A stretch of DNA of 37,998 bases. Origin: an uncultured Bacteroidia bacterium (GTDB lineage Bacteria > Bacteroidota > Bacteroidia > Bacteroidales > UBA932). Shown one piece after another: positions 25,298 through 33,551 of the stretch; the first letter of the stretch is position 1; each line of letters starts with the position of its first letter. Made by a program: the position numbers and the translations under genes. The notes under the pieces were generated by a model. The model was given only the letters and a program-made list of their open reading frames with translations. It was not told the DNA's origin and made no database searches. The DNA is taken from positions 1-37,998 of the forward strand of contig CACZMF010000020.1 in NCBI GenBank assembly GCA_902782225.1, written 5' to 3'.

Positions 25298-26881
25298 ATG
25301 AAAAATTTGTTGTTTACAGCATTCCTCGTCCTGCTCTGCTCCTGCAGCGGTCCGGACTTGTATGAGCGCCTGAACAGCCAGGCCTCCGAAGAGTACCTTC
25401 AGCCGATTCGTCCCGCATCCGAAGGGCGCAACCCCTGCTGGAACAAGTTTGCGAAAAAGTTTATGTACGCCCCGGCATTCGACGTCCCGGCTCCCTCAGA
25501 CGCTCTTTCCTACCGTTTCACCGTCAGCTGCGGCGAGCAGAGCTGGAGTTTCGAGACCAAGGACCCCCATGCCAGCCTGGCCCCGATATGGAACAGCATC
25601 CCCCCGGCACGTGTCGAGCTCTGCGTCGAAGCCAAACTGATCTGCGAAGAGATGGACACCATCTTCAAGCGCAGTTTCATCCGGGATTATCCCTTCAGCG
25701 GACCTTACACCGGGCCGGTGCGCGACTACCGCGAAGCCGCAATCAAGGGGGCACTCTACATACACCTTATGCCCGAAGTCCAGAACTGGATTGGCAGCGA
25801 CGTGCCCGATATGTCCTATCCCCACAACACCTATCCCTGCAAGATCATCGGAGCCACGATACGCAACGAGTGCTTCATTGCACGCGAACTCCCGGAGAGG
25901 CGTGAGAACGCCCTGCAGGTGGCCCGCAGCGCCGCGGCGTTCCTGATTTCGATGAGCCGTCCCGAAGGCGATCCCCTGGCGTTCTTCCCTCCCACCTACT
26001 ACCTCGACAAGGAGGCCTCCAAGCGTGAGTGGAACCAGGGCAAGACAATGACTCTCGAAGCCGCGTCCGCCGGACAGGCTTTCCTCGACCTCTATGACGT
26101 GACCGGCGACAAGAGTTATTTCGACCGCGCCGTGGGCATAGGCCGCACCTACGTCAAGCTTCAGAGAGAAGACGGTTCCCTACCGATAAAGGTCGATTTC
26201 GCTACCGGCGAGCCGGTCAACGAGGTCTGCGCTATGCTCCACCCGCTGCTGCGCTATTTCTCCCGCCTTGAGTCCTACGGCCTGCAGGAATTCGCTCCCG
26301 CCCGCGAGAAGGGCGAGCGCTGGATGGACGAAGTGGCCGTGGAGCGCTTCGACATGACCGGGCAGTTCGAGGATGTGAACGTGCAGGGCCTTGAACCCTA
26401 TCAGAACCTGACCAACTGCACTGCTGCTCCTTACGCATCATATCTGCTGCACAAGAGCGTCGTCACCGACCGCGACCGCGCCAACGCCCGCGACCTCGTG
26501 CGCCTGAGCGAAGACCAGTTCGTCCACTGGGCCTACCACGATCTGCTCCCCGACGGCTTCCCGAAAAAGAACGCACCCTGCGTCCACGAACAGTACCACT
26601 ACGAAATGCCCGTGGACAACAGCGCATGCAATGTGGCTAACGCCTGGCTGGACATCTACGAAGACAGCGGCGACCTGCTCTGCCTTGCCAAGGCGAAAGC
26701 GATGGTGGACAACATCACCATCCAGCAGAATGCCGTCAACGGCAAGATTCCGACCACATGGGAGTGGCGTGAGACCGGCAAGGACCGCAAGCGCACGTTC
26801 TGGATCAACTGCTGCTTCAGTTCCGTCAGCCTGCTGATGCGCTTTGCCGGGATGCAGGACGACATCGCAAAACTCAATTAA
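25298..26881 (+). CDS. Lipoprotein with probable alpha/alpha-toroid fold
   Basis: A 527-residue lipoprotein: signal MKNLLFTAFLVLLCSC, a beta-rich N-terminal domain at about 40-125 (SYRFTVSCGEQSWSFET), then repeated helical hairpins to the end, with runs such as ARSAAAFLISMSRPEG, AASAGQAFLDLYDVTGD and CNVANAWLDIYEDSGD. The repeated helix-turn-DKSYFDRA pattern is typical of six-hairpin glycosidases, lyases and uronyl epimerases. Position 4 nt after the MBOAT gene suggests that it works on the same glycan, for example as a lyase or epimerase. I cannot assign a CAZy family, and the catalytic residues are not identified. Confidence 0.72.
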   Translation: MKNLLFTAFLVLLCSCSGPDLYERLNSQASEEYLQPIRPASEGRNPCWNKFAKKFMYAPAFDVPAPSDALSYRFTVSCGEQSWSFETKDPHASLAPIWNSIPPARVELCVEAKLICEEMDTIFKRSFIRDYPFSGPYTGPVRDYREAAIKGALYIHLMPEVQNWIGSDVPDMSYPHNTYPCKIIGATIRNECFIARELPERRENALQVARSAAAFLISMSRPEGDPLAFFPPTYYLDKEASKREWNQGKTMTLEAASAGQAFLDLYDVTGDKSYFDRAVGIGRTYVKLQREDGSLPIKVDFATGEPVNEVCAMLHPLLRYFSRLESYGLQEFAPAREKGERWMDEVAVERFDMTGQFEDVNVQGLEPYQNLTNCTAAPYASYLLHKSVVTDRDRANARDLVRLSEDQFVHWAYHDLLPDGFPKKNAPCVHEQYHYEMPVDNSACNVANAWLDIYEDSGDLLCLAKAKAMVDNITIQQNAVNGKIPTTWEWRETGKDRKRTFWINCCFSSVSLLMRFAGMQDDIAKLN

Positions 26882-26891
26882 CGATATTATT

Positions 26892-29800
26892 ATGAGACGC
26901 ACAATCACCACCCTGCTCCTGTGTGCCCTGGCCGTGACGGCCCTCGCCCAGGAAACACCCCGATGGTTACGCAAGAATGCCATCTCCCCGGACGGCAGCA
27001 AGATTGCCTTCTGCTACAAGGGCGACATTTTTGTGGTCCCTTCCTGCGGAGGCCGTGCCCTCCAGGTCACTTCCAACTCCGCCTATGATTCTGACCCGGT
27101 GTGGACCGCAGACAGCAAGCAGCTGTATTTCAGCTCCTTCCGCGAAGGCGGAAAGGACATTTTCCTGACTTCTGCAGAAGGCGGTGCGCCCAGGCGCATT
27201 ACTGACTACCCCGGTTCCGAGACCCCTAAGGCCGTGCTTCCCGACGGACGCGTGGTCTTCCTTGCAAACCTACAGCCCGACGTCGACTGGGGAGGATTCC
27301 CGGGTGAAACCCAGGTGTATGCGGCCGGCTCCGACGGCAAACGCCCGGAACTGCTCACGTCCGTGACCATGTCCGAAATCAGCATCCGCCCCGACGGAGC
27401 CATGCTCTACGAAGACTACAAGGGCTACGAAGACCCTTTCCGCAAGCACCACCGTTCATCCGTGACCCGCGACATCTGGCTCTGCAAAGATGGCAGCTAC
27501 AAGCAGTTATCCGGCTTCGAAGGTGAAGACCGCCAGCCGGTGTTCAGCCCGGACGGCGACTCCTTCTACTTTATCAGCGAGCGCGGCGGGTCCACCCTTA
27601 ACATCTACCGAAGCAGCATCAGCGCGCCCGGCGAATGCAAGTCCTTGACTTCATATAACGACAACCCCGTCCGATACATCTCCGTGGCTTCCGACGGCAC
27701 GGTCGCATATTCCTACAACGGTGACCTCTACACCATCCGGGATGGAGGCACGCCGGCCAAGGTCGATATCACCGTGTGGTGCGACGAGAGCGAAAGAGAG
27801 ATGACCAAACTCAACCTGAGCAACGCTTCATCGATGGCCTTATCCCCTGACGGAAAGGAGATTGCGGTGGTGATCAGGGGCGATGTCTTCGTGACTTCCA
27901 CCGAATACCCCACCACCCGCCGCATCACCAACACCCCCGGTCAGGAGAGGGGCGTCTGCTTCTCCAAGGACGGGCGCGAACTCTACTACGCCGCCGAACG
28001 TGACGGCTGCTGGGGCATCTACCGCAGCGTGCTCGGAAACAAGAGTGACAAACTCTTCACCTACGCCGTGAATCCTAAGGAGGAACTCTTCTCCGAGCCA
28101 GGAGAGACCAGCTTCCAGCCCTTGGTGTCCCCCGACGGCAAATGGGTGGCATATCTGCGCGACCGCACAGAACTGGTCGTGAGGCCCGCAAAGGGAGGCA
28201 AAGTACGTTCCCTCCTGAAGGGTGCCAATTATTCCTACTCCGACGGCGACCTGAGCTTCGCCTGGAACCCCGACAGCGAGCATCTGCTCACCACTTACAT
28301 GGCAAACGGCGGCTGGAACAATGTCGATGTGGCGCTCATCGAGCTGGGCTCCGGGAAGGTCACCGACCTGACCGAGAGCGGCTATTCCGACGAATCATTC
28401 CACTGGGCGCTCGGCGGCAAGGCCATGACCTGGGAATCCGACAAGAACGGCTACCGCAGCCACGGCAGCTGGGGCTCCCAGAGCGACATCTACATCATGT
28501 TCCTCGACGGAAAGACCATGACAGAGTTCCGCCGCAGCGAAGAGGACGAGAAGATCGACAAGCTCCTCAGCGGCAAGAGCGAAAAGCAGCTCGAGAAGCA
28601 GGAGAAAAAGGATTCCATTAAAAAAGAAGAGCCGAAAAAGCTTGATCTTCAGCTGGAAGGTCGCGAAGACCGCATCATCCGTCTCACCAGTTCCAGCAAC
28701 TCGTTCGGAGACCACTATCTCTCCAAGGACGGCCGTACGCTTTACTATGTAGCTCCTCTGGAAAGCGGAGCCGGGCTGTGCTCCAAAGACTTGCGCAAAG
28801 GCGACATAAAGGTCATCGCGCGCGGTGTCGGCGGCAGAATCACCCCTTCCGCAGACGGCAAGGAGCTCTTCGTCCTCTCCCGCGGCGGCATCACCCAGGT
28901 GTCGGTGCCCTCGGGCAAGGTCAAAAAGATTTCATTCAGCGGCGAGTACGAATTCAAGCCCAAGGCTGAGCGTGAATACATATTCGAGCACGCCTGGAAG
29001 CAGGTCAAGGAGAAATTCTACGATCCCGGACTCCACGGAGTGGACTGGGACTACATGCACGCGAACTACTCCGCATTCCTTCCCTACATCGACAACAACT
29101 TCGATTTCCAGGAACTGCTCTCCGAAATGCTCGGAGAGCTCAACGGATCCCACACAGGGGCCCGCTACCGCGCAGACGGAGGCGAAGTCCTCGGACGGCT
29201 CGGTGTGCTCTACGACTTGGCCTACAAGGGTGACGGCCTGAAGATAGCCGAAGTGCTGCCCGGTGGCGTTCTCAGTCTGGCCGATCCGGAAATCAAGGCA
29301 GGCGACCTGCTGACGGCCATCGACGGCACCCGGATCACAGCCGGTATGGACTGGTATCCGCTGCTTGCCGGCAAGTCCGGGAAGAACGTGGTCGTGTCCC
29401 TTCGTATCTCCGGCAAGGATAAGGACCTCATCGTCAAGCCCGTCGGCTCGGATGCTACGCTACTCTACCGCCGCTGGGTGCGCCAGCGCGAAGAGATGGT
29501 CGAGAAGCTTTCCGGCGGCCGCGTGGGATATGTCCACGTGCAGGGCATGAACTCCCCTTCATTCCGCGAGGTGTATTCGAAGGCGCTTGGCAAATACAGG
29601 AACTGCGACGCCTTGATCGTGGATACGCGCCACAATGGAGGCGGCTGGCTGCATGACGACCTGGTCACTTTCCTTGGCGGCAAGGCCTACGTGGACTGGA
29701 AGCCCAGGGGACAGTACATCGGCACCGAACCCTACAGCAAGTGGGTCAAGCCTTCCTGCGTGCTGGTCTGCGAAGACTGCTACTCGGATGCGTCCGGTTT

Positions 29801-30074
29801 CCCCTTTGCCTACCGCACCCTGGGGATCGGCAAGCTCATAGGCAAGCCCGTGCCCGGCACGATGACGGCCGTGTGGTGGGAGAACCAGATCAATCCCTCG
29901 ATTGTCTTCGGCATCCCCCAGGTGGGCGGATGGGTAGAATCCGAACAGCGCTATATGGAGAATCGCCAGCTTGATCCCGACATCGATGTGGACAACAGCC
30001 CGGAGGCCCTGCTGCGCGGGGAGGATCCCCAGCTGGCCGCGGCAGTCAGCGAAATGTTACGCCAGATCAACTAA
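26892..30074 (+). CDS. Tricorn-like S41 peptidase
   Basis: A 1060-residue secreted protease. Signal peptide MRRTITTLLLCALAVTALAQ; two beta-propeller regions built of PD40-type repeats (ISPDGSKIAFCYKGD, FSPDGDSFYFISERGG, LSPDGKEIAVV, VSPDGKWVAYLRD) at about 25-300 and 310-680; a highly charged Lys/Glu-rich linker near 550-590; a C1 helical domain; a PDZ-like domain near 770-850; and the S41 catalytic core. Likely catalytic residues are His754 in GSHTGA and Ser965 in CYSDAS. Tricorn proteins degrade oligopeptides made by other proteases. The start at 26892 fits the signal peptide; a longer frame from 26844 overlaps the previous gene. It is the last gene of the operon, before a strong terminator. 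Confidence 0.92.
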   Translation: MRRTITTLLLCALAVTALAQETPRWLRKNAISPDGSKIAFCYKGDIFVVPSCGGRALQVTSNSAYDSDPVWTADSKQLYFSSFREGGKDIFLTSAEGGAPRRITDYPGSETPKAVLPDGRVVFLANLQPDVDWGGFPGETQVYAAGSDGKRPELLTSVTMSEISIRPDGAMLYEDYKGYEDPFRKHHRSSVTRDIWLCKDGSYKQLSGFEGEDRQPVFSPDGDSFYFISERGGSTLNIYRSSISAPGECKSLTSYNDNPVRYISVASDGTVAYSYNGDLYTIRDGGTPAKVDITVWCDESEREMTKLNLSNASSMALSPDGKEIAVVIRGDVFVTSTEYPTTRRITNTPGQERGVCFSKDGRELYYAAERDGCWGIYRSVLGNKSDKLFTYAVNPKEELFSEPGETSFQPLVSPDGKWVAYLRDRTELVVRPAKGGKVRSLLKGANYSYSDGDLSFAWNPDSEHLLTTYMANGGWNNVDVALIELGSGKVTDLTESGYSDESFHWALGGKAMTWESDKNGYRSHGSWGSQSDIYIMFLDGKTMTEFRRSEEDEKIDKLLSGKSEKQLEKQEKKDSIKKEEPKKLDLQLEGREDRIIRLTSSSNSFGDHYLSKDGRTLYYVAPLESGAGLCSKDLRKGDIKVIARGVGGRITPSADGKELFVLSRGGITQVSVPSGKVKKISFSGEYEFKPKAEREYIFEHAWKQVKEKFYDPGLHGVDWDYMHANYSAFLPYIDNNFDFQELLSEMLGELNGSHTGARYRADGGEVLGRLGVLYDLAYKGDGLKIAEVLPGGVLSLADPEIKAGDLLTAIDGTRITAGMDWYPLLAGKSGKNVVVSLRISGKDKDLIVKPVGSDATLLYRRWVRQREEMVEKLSGGRVGYVHVQGMNSPSFREVYSKALGKYRNCDALIVDTRHNGGGWLHDDLVTFLGGKAYVDWKPRGQYIGTEPYSKWVKPSCVLVCEDCYSDASGFPFAYRTLGIGKLIGKPVPGTMTAVWWENQINPSIVFGIPQVGGWVESEQRYMENRQLDPDIDVDNSPEALLRGEDPQLAAAVSEMLRQIN

Positions 30075-30080
30075 AGAATC

Positions 30081-30123
30081 CTCACAAAAAAACAGACTCG
30101 GAATGAGTCTGTTTTTTTGTGAG
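30081..30123. terminator. Bidirectional rho-independent terminator
   Basis: Perfect 19-bp inverted repeat, arms at 30081-30099 and 30105-30123, loop of 5 nt (ggaat), with A-run and T-run in the arms so it can act on both strands. It ends the SGNH/MBOAT/tricorn operon from the left and the tRNA cluster from the right. Its right arm reaches 4 nt into the tRNA-Val gene. Confidence 0.9.
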
Positions 30124-30194
30124 AACTATCAGATTTGAACTGATGACCTCTTGCCTGTCAAGCAAGCGCTCTAAACCAACTGAGCTAAGCCCTC
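30120..30194 (-). tRNA. tRNA-Val (GAC anticodon)
   Basis: 75 nt. The acceptor pairs GAGGGCT with AGTTCTC, the D arm has GCTCAGTTGGTTTAGAGC, the anticodon loop is TTGACAG with GAC at 30157-30159, and the T arm has ATCAG/CTGAT around TTCAAAT. CCA is not encoded. The anticodon GAC is less common than TAC as the main bacterial valine tRNA. Last of three tRNAs in the leftward cluster. Confidence 0.9.
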
Positions 30195-30203
30195 AGTATG
30201 AAG

Positions 30204-30276
30204 TGCTCCCTTAGGGGCTCGAACCCTAGACACCCTGATTAAGAGTCAGGTGCTCTACCAACTGAGCTAAGGAAGC
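30204..30276 (-). tRNA. tRNA-Lys (CTT anticodon)
   Basis: 73 nt. The acceptor GCTTCCT pairs with AGGGAGC, the anticodon stem CCTGA/TCAGG holds loop CTCTTAA, anticodon CTT. The T loop TTCGAGC is canonical, CCA is not encoded, and the gene lies 9 nt upstream of tRNA-Val in the transcript. Confidence 0.92.
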
Positions 30277-30291
30277 AAAATGTCAATTTTG

Positions 30292-30364
30292 TGACCCGTT
30301 CGGGGCTCGAACCCGAGACCCCCACATTAAAAGTGTGATGCTCTACCAACTGAGCTAACGAGTC
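30292..30364 (-). tRNA. tRNA-Lys (TTT anticodon)
   Basis: 73 nt. The acceptor GACTCGT pairs with ACGGGTC, the anticodon loop is CTTTTAA with TTT, and the T arm TCGGG/CCCGA holds TTCGAGC. It is the first tRNA of the cluster, preceded by a complete Bacteroidota promoter. CCA is not encoded. Confidence 0.92.
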
Positions 30365-30384
30365 CTCCTCTGTGTTTGGGACTG

Positions 30385-30415
30385 CAAAGATATAACCTTT
30401 TCCCAAAAATGCAAA
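30385..30415 (-). promoter_or_regulatory. Full Bacteroidota promoter of the tRNA cluster
   Basis: Minus strand: TTTG (30412-30415), 19-nt spacer, TATCTTTG (30385-30392). This is the textbook -33/-7 arrangement and the clearest promoter in the window. The start of transcription should lie about 15 nt upstream of tRNA-Lys(TTT). Confidence 0.85.
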
Positions 30416-30439
30416 ATTTTTTATATACTTTTTTTTTAT

Positions 30440-30447
30440 TACATTTG
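30440..30447 (+). promoter_or_regulatory. -7 box of the six-gene envelope operon
   Basis: TACATTTG fits TAnnTTTG, ends 36 nt upstream of ATG 30484 and lies in very A/T-rich DNA. No clear -33 TTTG is seen. This is the only promoter-like box noticed between the tRNA promoter and the first gene of the operon. Confidence 0.6.
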
Positions 30448-30483
30448 TCTTTCAAGACATATCAACAAAACCATCATAACCTT

Positions 30484-32037
30484 ATGCTAAAGAAACTCAC
30501 TCTTTCCGCATTCGCATGCTTCATCGGCCTGACATCCTTCGCACAGGCGAAGATTCAGGATGTAGTCACCAGCGACTACAACCGCCAGAGCATCTCCCTT
30601 GTCGTCATTGAGCGTGGAGATTCCTACGACAGCGCCACCGCCAACGCCGTGCGCTCCTTCTCCCCCAGCGAGAAGTACGACATCAATCCGATCTCCACAA
30701 AGTCGATAAAGGTGAACAAACTGCGCTCCGAATCCGTCTCATCCGAGGAAACCGGTGCTGCGGTTGCAAAAGTCGGATTCGCCCGCGAGATTCTTGCCTC
30801 CATTTTCAACCGCACTTCCGACGGCATGATGGACGACAAGACGGTCCGCTACAGGGGCAATTACGACGCCAAAGACCAGGACGTCATCAACGCCCGTGCC
30901 GCCCGCGTAGGCGAGGATGCCCTCGGCGACCTCGGCCAAAGGCTGATTGCAGGCAGCTACATCGTCGCCACTGACTTCTACAAGGTGGAGCGCTCCACAG
31001 ACAAGAAGGGCAAGGTTTACTGGTCCGTCAACGCCCGTGCCTTCGCCTACAGGATAGGCCTCAGGGAAAACGGGCTTAATGACTTCTATGAGAAATGCTG
31101 GATCTACGAAGACGACGACGCGGCCACCCGCGACGCCAAGATCCGTGCATTCCAGGCGCTCGACATACCCATGAACCTGGTTGCTACATCCTCCAACAGC
31201 GCCACATCTTCTTCTGTGGAATCAGCGGCCTACGACTGTCTCAGCGGGCTTATCACCGGCCTTGAGAACGTGATCCCCGAATGGGAAGTTGCCGTGACCA
31301 TTATGGCACGCAAGCCCCTCAGGGCCAAGATCGGCACCAAGGAAGGCCTGAGCAATGGCAATCGCTACCGTGCCTATTCCTACACCGAAGATGATAACGG
31401 CAACCTCAAGTCCGTGCCCCGCGGTTTCCTCCGCGCCACCGAGGTCGCCAACAACAGCGGAATGTCGATCGGCGAGACGGAGCCGTCCGAGTTCTACCAG
31501 GTATCCGGCCTCGCCAACATCGAGGAAGGATGGACCATCAAGCAGAGCAACGATCTCAGAGTCGGCGTGCTCGCAGGCATCAAGACCGGCTCGATGGGCA
31601 AGCTTTCATTTGCCGTCGACGTGGATTATCTATTGACTGTAAATACCGGTGGTTCAATGTCATACGCCATATTCTCCGGATCGTTTGACATCAACCAGGC
31701 CAACTACACTCCCATTTTCTTCGGCCTCGGATACGGCTATGCCCTGCACCTTAGCCGTTTCTTCGAGCTAATGCCTTATGCAATGCTAGCGCTGGACCAT
31801 ATCGGCTTCTCCACTACAGACACGAGTAATGACCGTTTTATACGCGAATCCGCCTTCGTGTTAGAGCCGGGCGTGAGGGTTGCTGTAAATGTGGCATACC
31901 CCTTGCAGGTATTCGCCAAGGCATTCGCAGACTGGAACCCCGAATTTATCCAGGGAAGTCTGTATAAGGCCTACAACCAGCACGTCGGCCACAAGAGTGG
32001 CTTCGGGTTGCAGGCCGGCCTGAAATGGACATTCTAA
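30484..32037 (+). CDS. Envelope protein with C-terminal outer-membrane barrel, first gene of six-gene operon
   Basis: A 517-residue exported protein with signal peptide MLKKLTLSAFACFIGLTSFAQA. The N-terminal half (about 25-290) alternates helices and strands and holds EDALGDLGQRLIAGSYIVATD and YWSVNARAFAYRIGL, loosely reminiscent of CsgG/TolB-like domains. The C-terminal part (about 335-517) is strand-rich with GVLAGIKTGSMGKLSFAVDVD and IFFGLGYGYALHLS, and ends in the aromatic GLQAGLKWTF expected of a Bam-inserted barrel. I do not recognise a named family. The start at 30484 follows the promoter; the earlier frame at 30376 has no support. The next gene starts 14 nt downstream. Confidence 0.82.
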   Translation: MLKKLTLSAFACFIGLTSFAQAKIQDVVTSDYNRQSISLVVIERGDSYDSATANAVRSFSPSEKYDINPISTKSIKVNKLRSESVSSEETGAAVAKVGFAREILASIFNRTSDGMMDDKTVRYRGNYDAKDQDVINARAARVGEDALGDLGQRLIAGSYIVATDFYKVERSTDKKGKVYWSVNARAFAYRIGLRENGLNDFYEKCWIYEDDDAATRDAKIRAFQALDIPMNLVATSSNSATSSSVESAAYDCLSGLITGLENVIPEWEVAVTIMARKPLRAKIGTKEGLSNGNRYRAYSYTEDDNGNLKSVPRGFLRATEVANNSGMSIGETEPSEFYQVSGLANIEEGWTIKQSNDLRVGVLAGIKTGSMGKLSFAVDVDYLLTVNTGGSMSYAIFSGSFDINQANYTPIFFGLGYGYALHLSRFFELMPYAMLALDHIGFSTTDTSNDRFIRESAFVLEPGVRVAVNVAYPLQVFAKAFADWNPEFIQGSLYKAYNQHVGHKSGFGLQAGLKWTF

Positions 32038-32051
32038 TTTTTTTGAACGAT

Positions 32052-32567
32052 ATGAGAAAAACACTTATGATCGCGCTCACCCTGCTGATGACATTCTCGG
32101 CAGTGAGTGCCAGCGCCCAGAACAAGGACCGCAGAAAGTCCTTCCAAAGCTGGGACAACTACGAAATCACCACCGAAAAAGTCGGTGTTGACGGCACCAA
32201 GTTCGTCAAGGTGTGGGGCTTCGGCAAAAATGTCGACGCCGCCACCATGGCAGCCAAGGAGAATGCCGTCCACGCCTGCATCTTCAGGGGCCTTCCCGGG
32301 AGCGCGACCGCAATGAGCACGCCTCCCATCTGCCCCAATCCCGACACACTTGCCTCCCACGAGGATTATTTCAAGAATTTCTTCGCACCCGGCGGCCCCT
32401 ATCTGGCCTATGTCAGCATGACCACCGACGGTGTCCCTTCAGGCACCGACAGGCGCAAGGTCAAGGGCGGCTACAAAGTGGGAATCTATGTCCAGGTGAT
32501 GTACGACAACCTCAAGCGCAAGCTCGAGGCTGACGGGATCGCACGCAAACTCAGCTCCGGATTCTAG
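32052..32567 (+). CDS. Small exported LPP20-like protein (paralogue A)
   Basis: A 171-residue protein with signal peptide MRKTLMIALTLLMTFSAVSA followed by SAQNKDRRKS. The core FVKVWGFGKNVDAATMAAKENAV and the closing YKVGIYVQVMYDNLKRKLE align by eye with the product of the gene at 34525, so the two are paralogues. The pattern of a G-x-G turn followed by a helix rich in Ala recalls LPP20/FlgP-like proteins, which form outer-membrane rings, but this is a weak resemblance. No lipobox. It lies 3 nt before the DUF6175 gene. Confidence 0.78.
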   Translation: MRKTLMIALTLLMTFSAVSASAQNKDRRKSFQSWDNYEITTEKVGVDGTKFVKVWGFGKNVDAATMAAKENAVHACIFRGLPGSATAMSTPPICPNPDTLASHEDYFKNFFAPGGPYLAYVSMTTDGVPSGTDRRKVKGGYKVGIYVQVMYDNLKRKLEADGIARKLSSGF

Positions 32568-32570
32568 GAT

Positions 32571-33542
32571 ATGAAAAAATCACTGATAATCGCAGCATTG
32601 CTGCTCGCCTGCCAGGCAATTGGCTGGTCCCAGGCGAAAAAGCCCACCATCATGGTGGTCCCCGCAGACGCCTTCTGCGAGCGCTACGGCTACGTCCAGA
32701 CTGTCAACGCAATGGGCGAAACCGTGACCTCCCCCGACTACGCAAGGGCAATGAAGGAGAACGCCGACATCCGCACACTGGTGGCGGCCATGGCCGACTT
32801 CATGGCCAAGAACGACTTCCCCATCCAGTCTCTTGAACAGGAGCTCAAGCGCCTCCAGACAGAAGACGCAGAGCTCGCAATGATGACCGGCAAGAACTCC
32901 GGTGCCGAAGTGGACGAGACTCCGCTCGAAAGGCTCCGCAGGAGCGCGAAGGCCGACATCATCCTCGACCTCGACTACGAAATCCACCGTCTCGGCCCGC
33001 AGAAGCAGGTCAGTTTCAACCTCCAGGCCATCGATGCCTATTCTTCCAAGATCATCTCCGGCAACACCGGCGTCAGCTCTGTCGCCAACGTGCCCATGAC
33101 TTCCCTTCTGGAAGAATGCGTGCTCAGTTTCAAGGACAACTTCCTCAATGGCCTGCAGCACCATTTCGACGACCTCTTCGCCAACGGCCGCGAAATTTCC
33201 GTGACCTTGCTCCGCTACAACAACTGCCCCGTCGATTTCGAAGAGGAGTATGAAGTCAACGGAGACGAGTATGAACTTGCGGAAATCATCGAAGCCTGGA
33301 TGGCGGACAACACCGTCGAAGGCCGCTTCACGACTGCCGCCAAGTCTGCCAACCGCATGAGGTTCAACCAGGTGCGCATCCCTCTCTACGCCCAGAACAT
33401 GAACGGCCGCGACGTTGCCATCGATGCCGAGGCATTCGTGAAGCCGCTCGTGCGTATGCTCAAGAAAGCTCCTTACAAACTCACCGTCGGTTCCTCCCCC
33501 AGGGGTCTGGGAGATGTCTGGATCACTATCGGCGACAAATAG
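32571..33542 (+). CDS. DUF6175 family exported protein
   Basis: A 323-residue protein with signal peptide MKKSLIIAALLLACQAIGWS, then KKPTIMVVPADAFCERYGY, LEQELKRLQTEDAELAMMTG, RRSAKADIILDLDYEI, FDDLFANGREISVTLL and an ending GLGDVWITIGDK. This matches my memory of the Bacteroidales family DUF6175, whose function is unknown. The early KPTIMVVP strand and two-subdomain layout recall CsgG/LpoB-type or FlgT-like periplasmic proteins. Third gene of the operon, 3 nt after the previous stop and 9 nt before the next start. Confidence 0.82.
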   Translation: MKKSLIIAALLLACQAIGWSQAKKPTIMVVPADAFCERYGYVQTVNAMGETVTSPDYARAMKENADIRTLVAAMADFMAKNDFPIQSLEQELKRLQTEDAELAMMTGKNSGAEVDETPLERLRRSAKADIILDLDYEIHRLGPQKQVSFNLQAIDAYSSKIISGNTGVSSVANVPMTSLLEECVLSFKDNFLNGLQHHFDDLFANGREISVTLLRYNNCPVDFEEEYEVNGDEYELAEIIEAWMADNTVEGRFTTAAKSANRMRFNQVRIPLYAQNMNGRDVAIDAEAFVKPLVRMLKKAPYKLTVGSSPRGLGDVWITIGDK

Positions 33543-33551
33543 CGACTGAAT

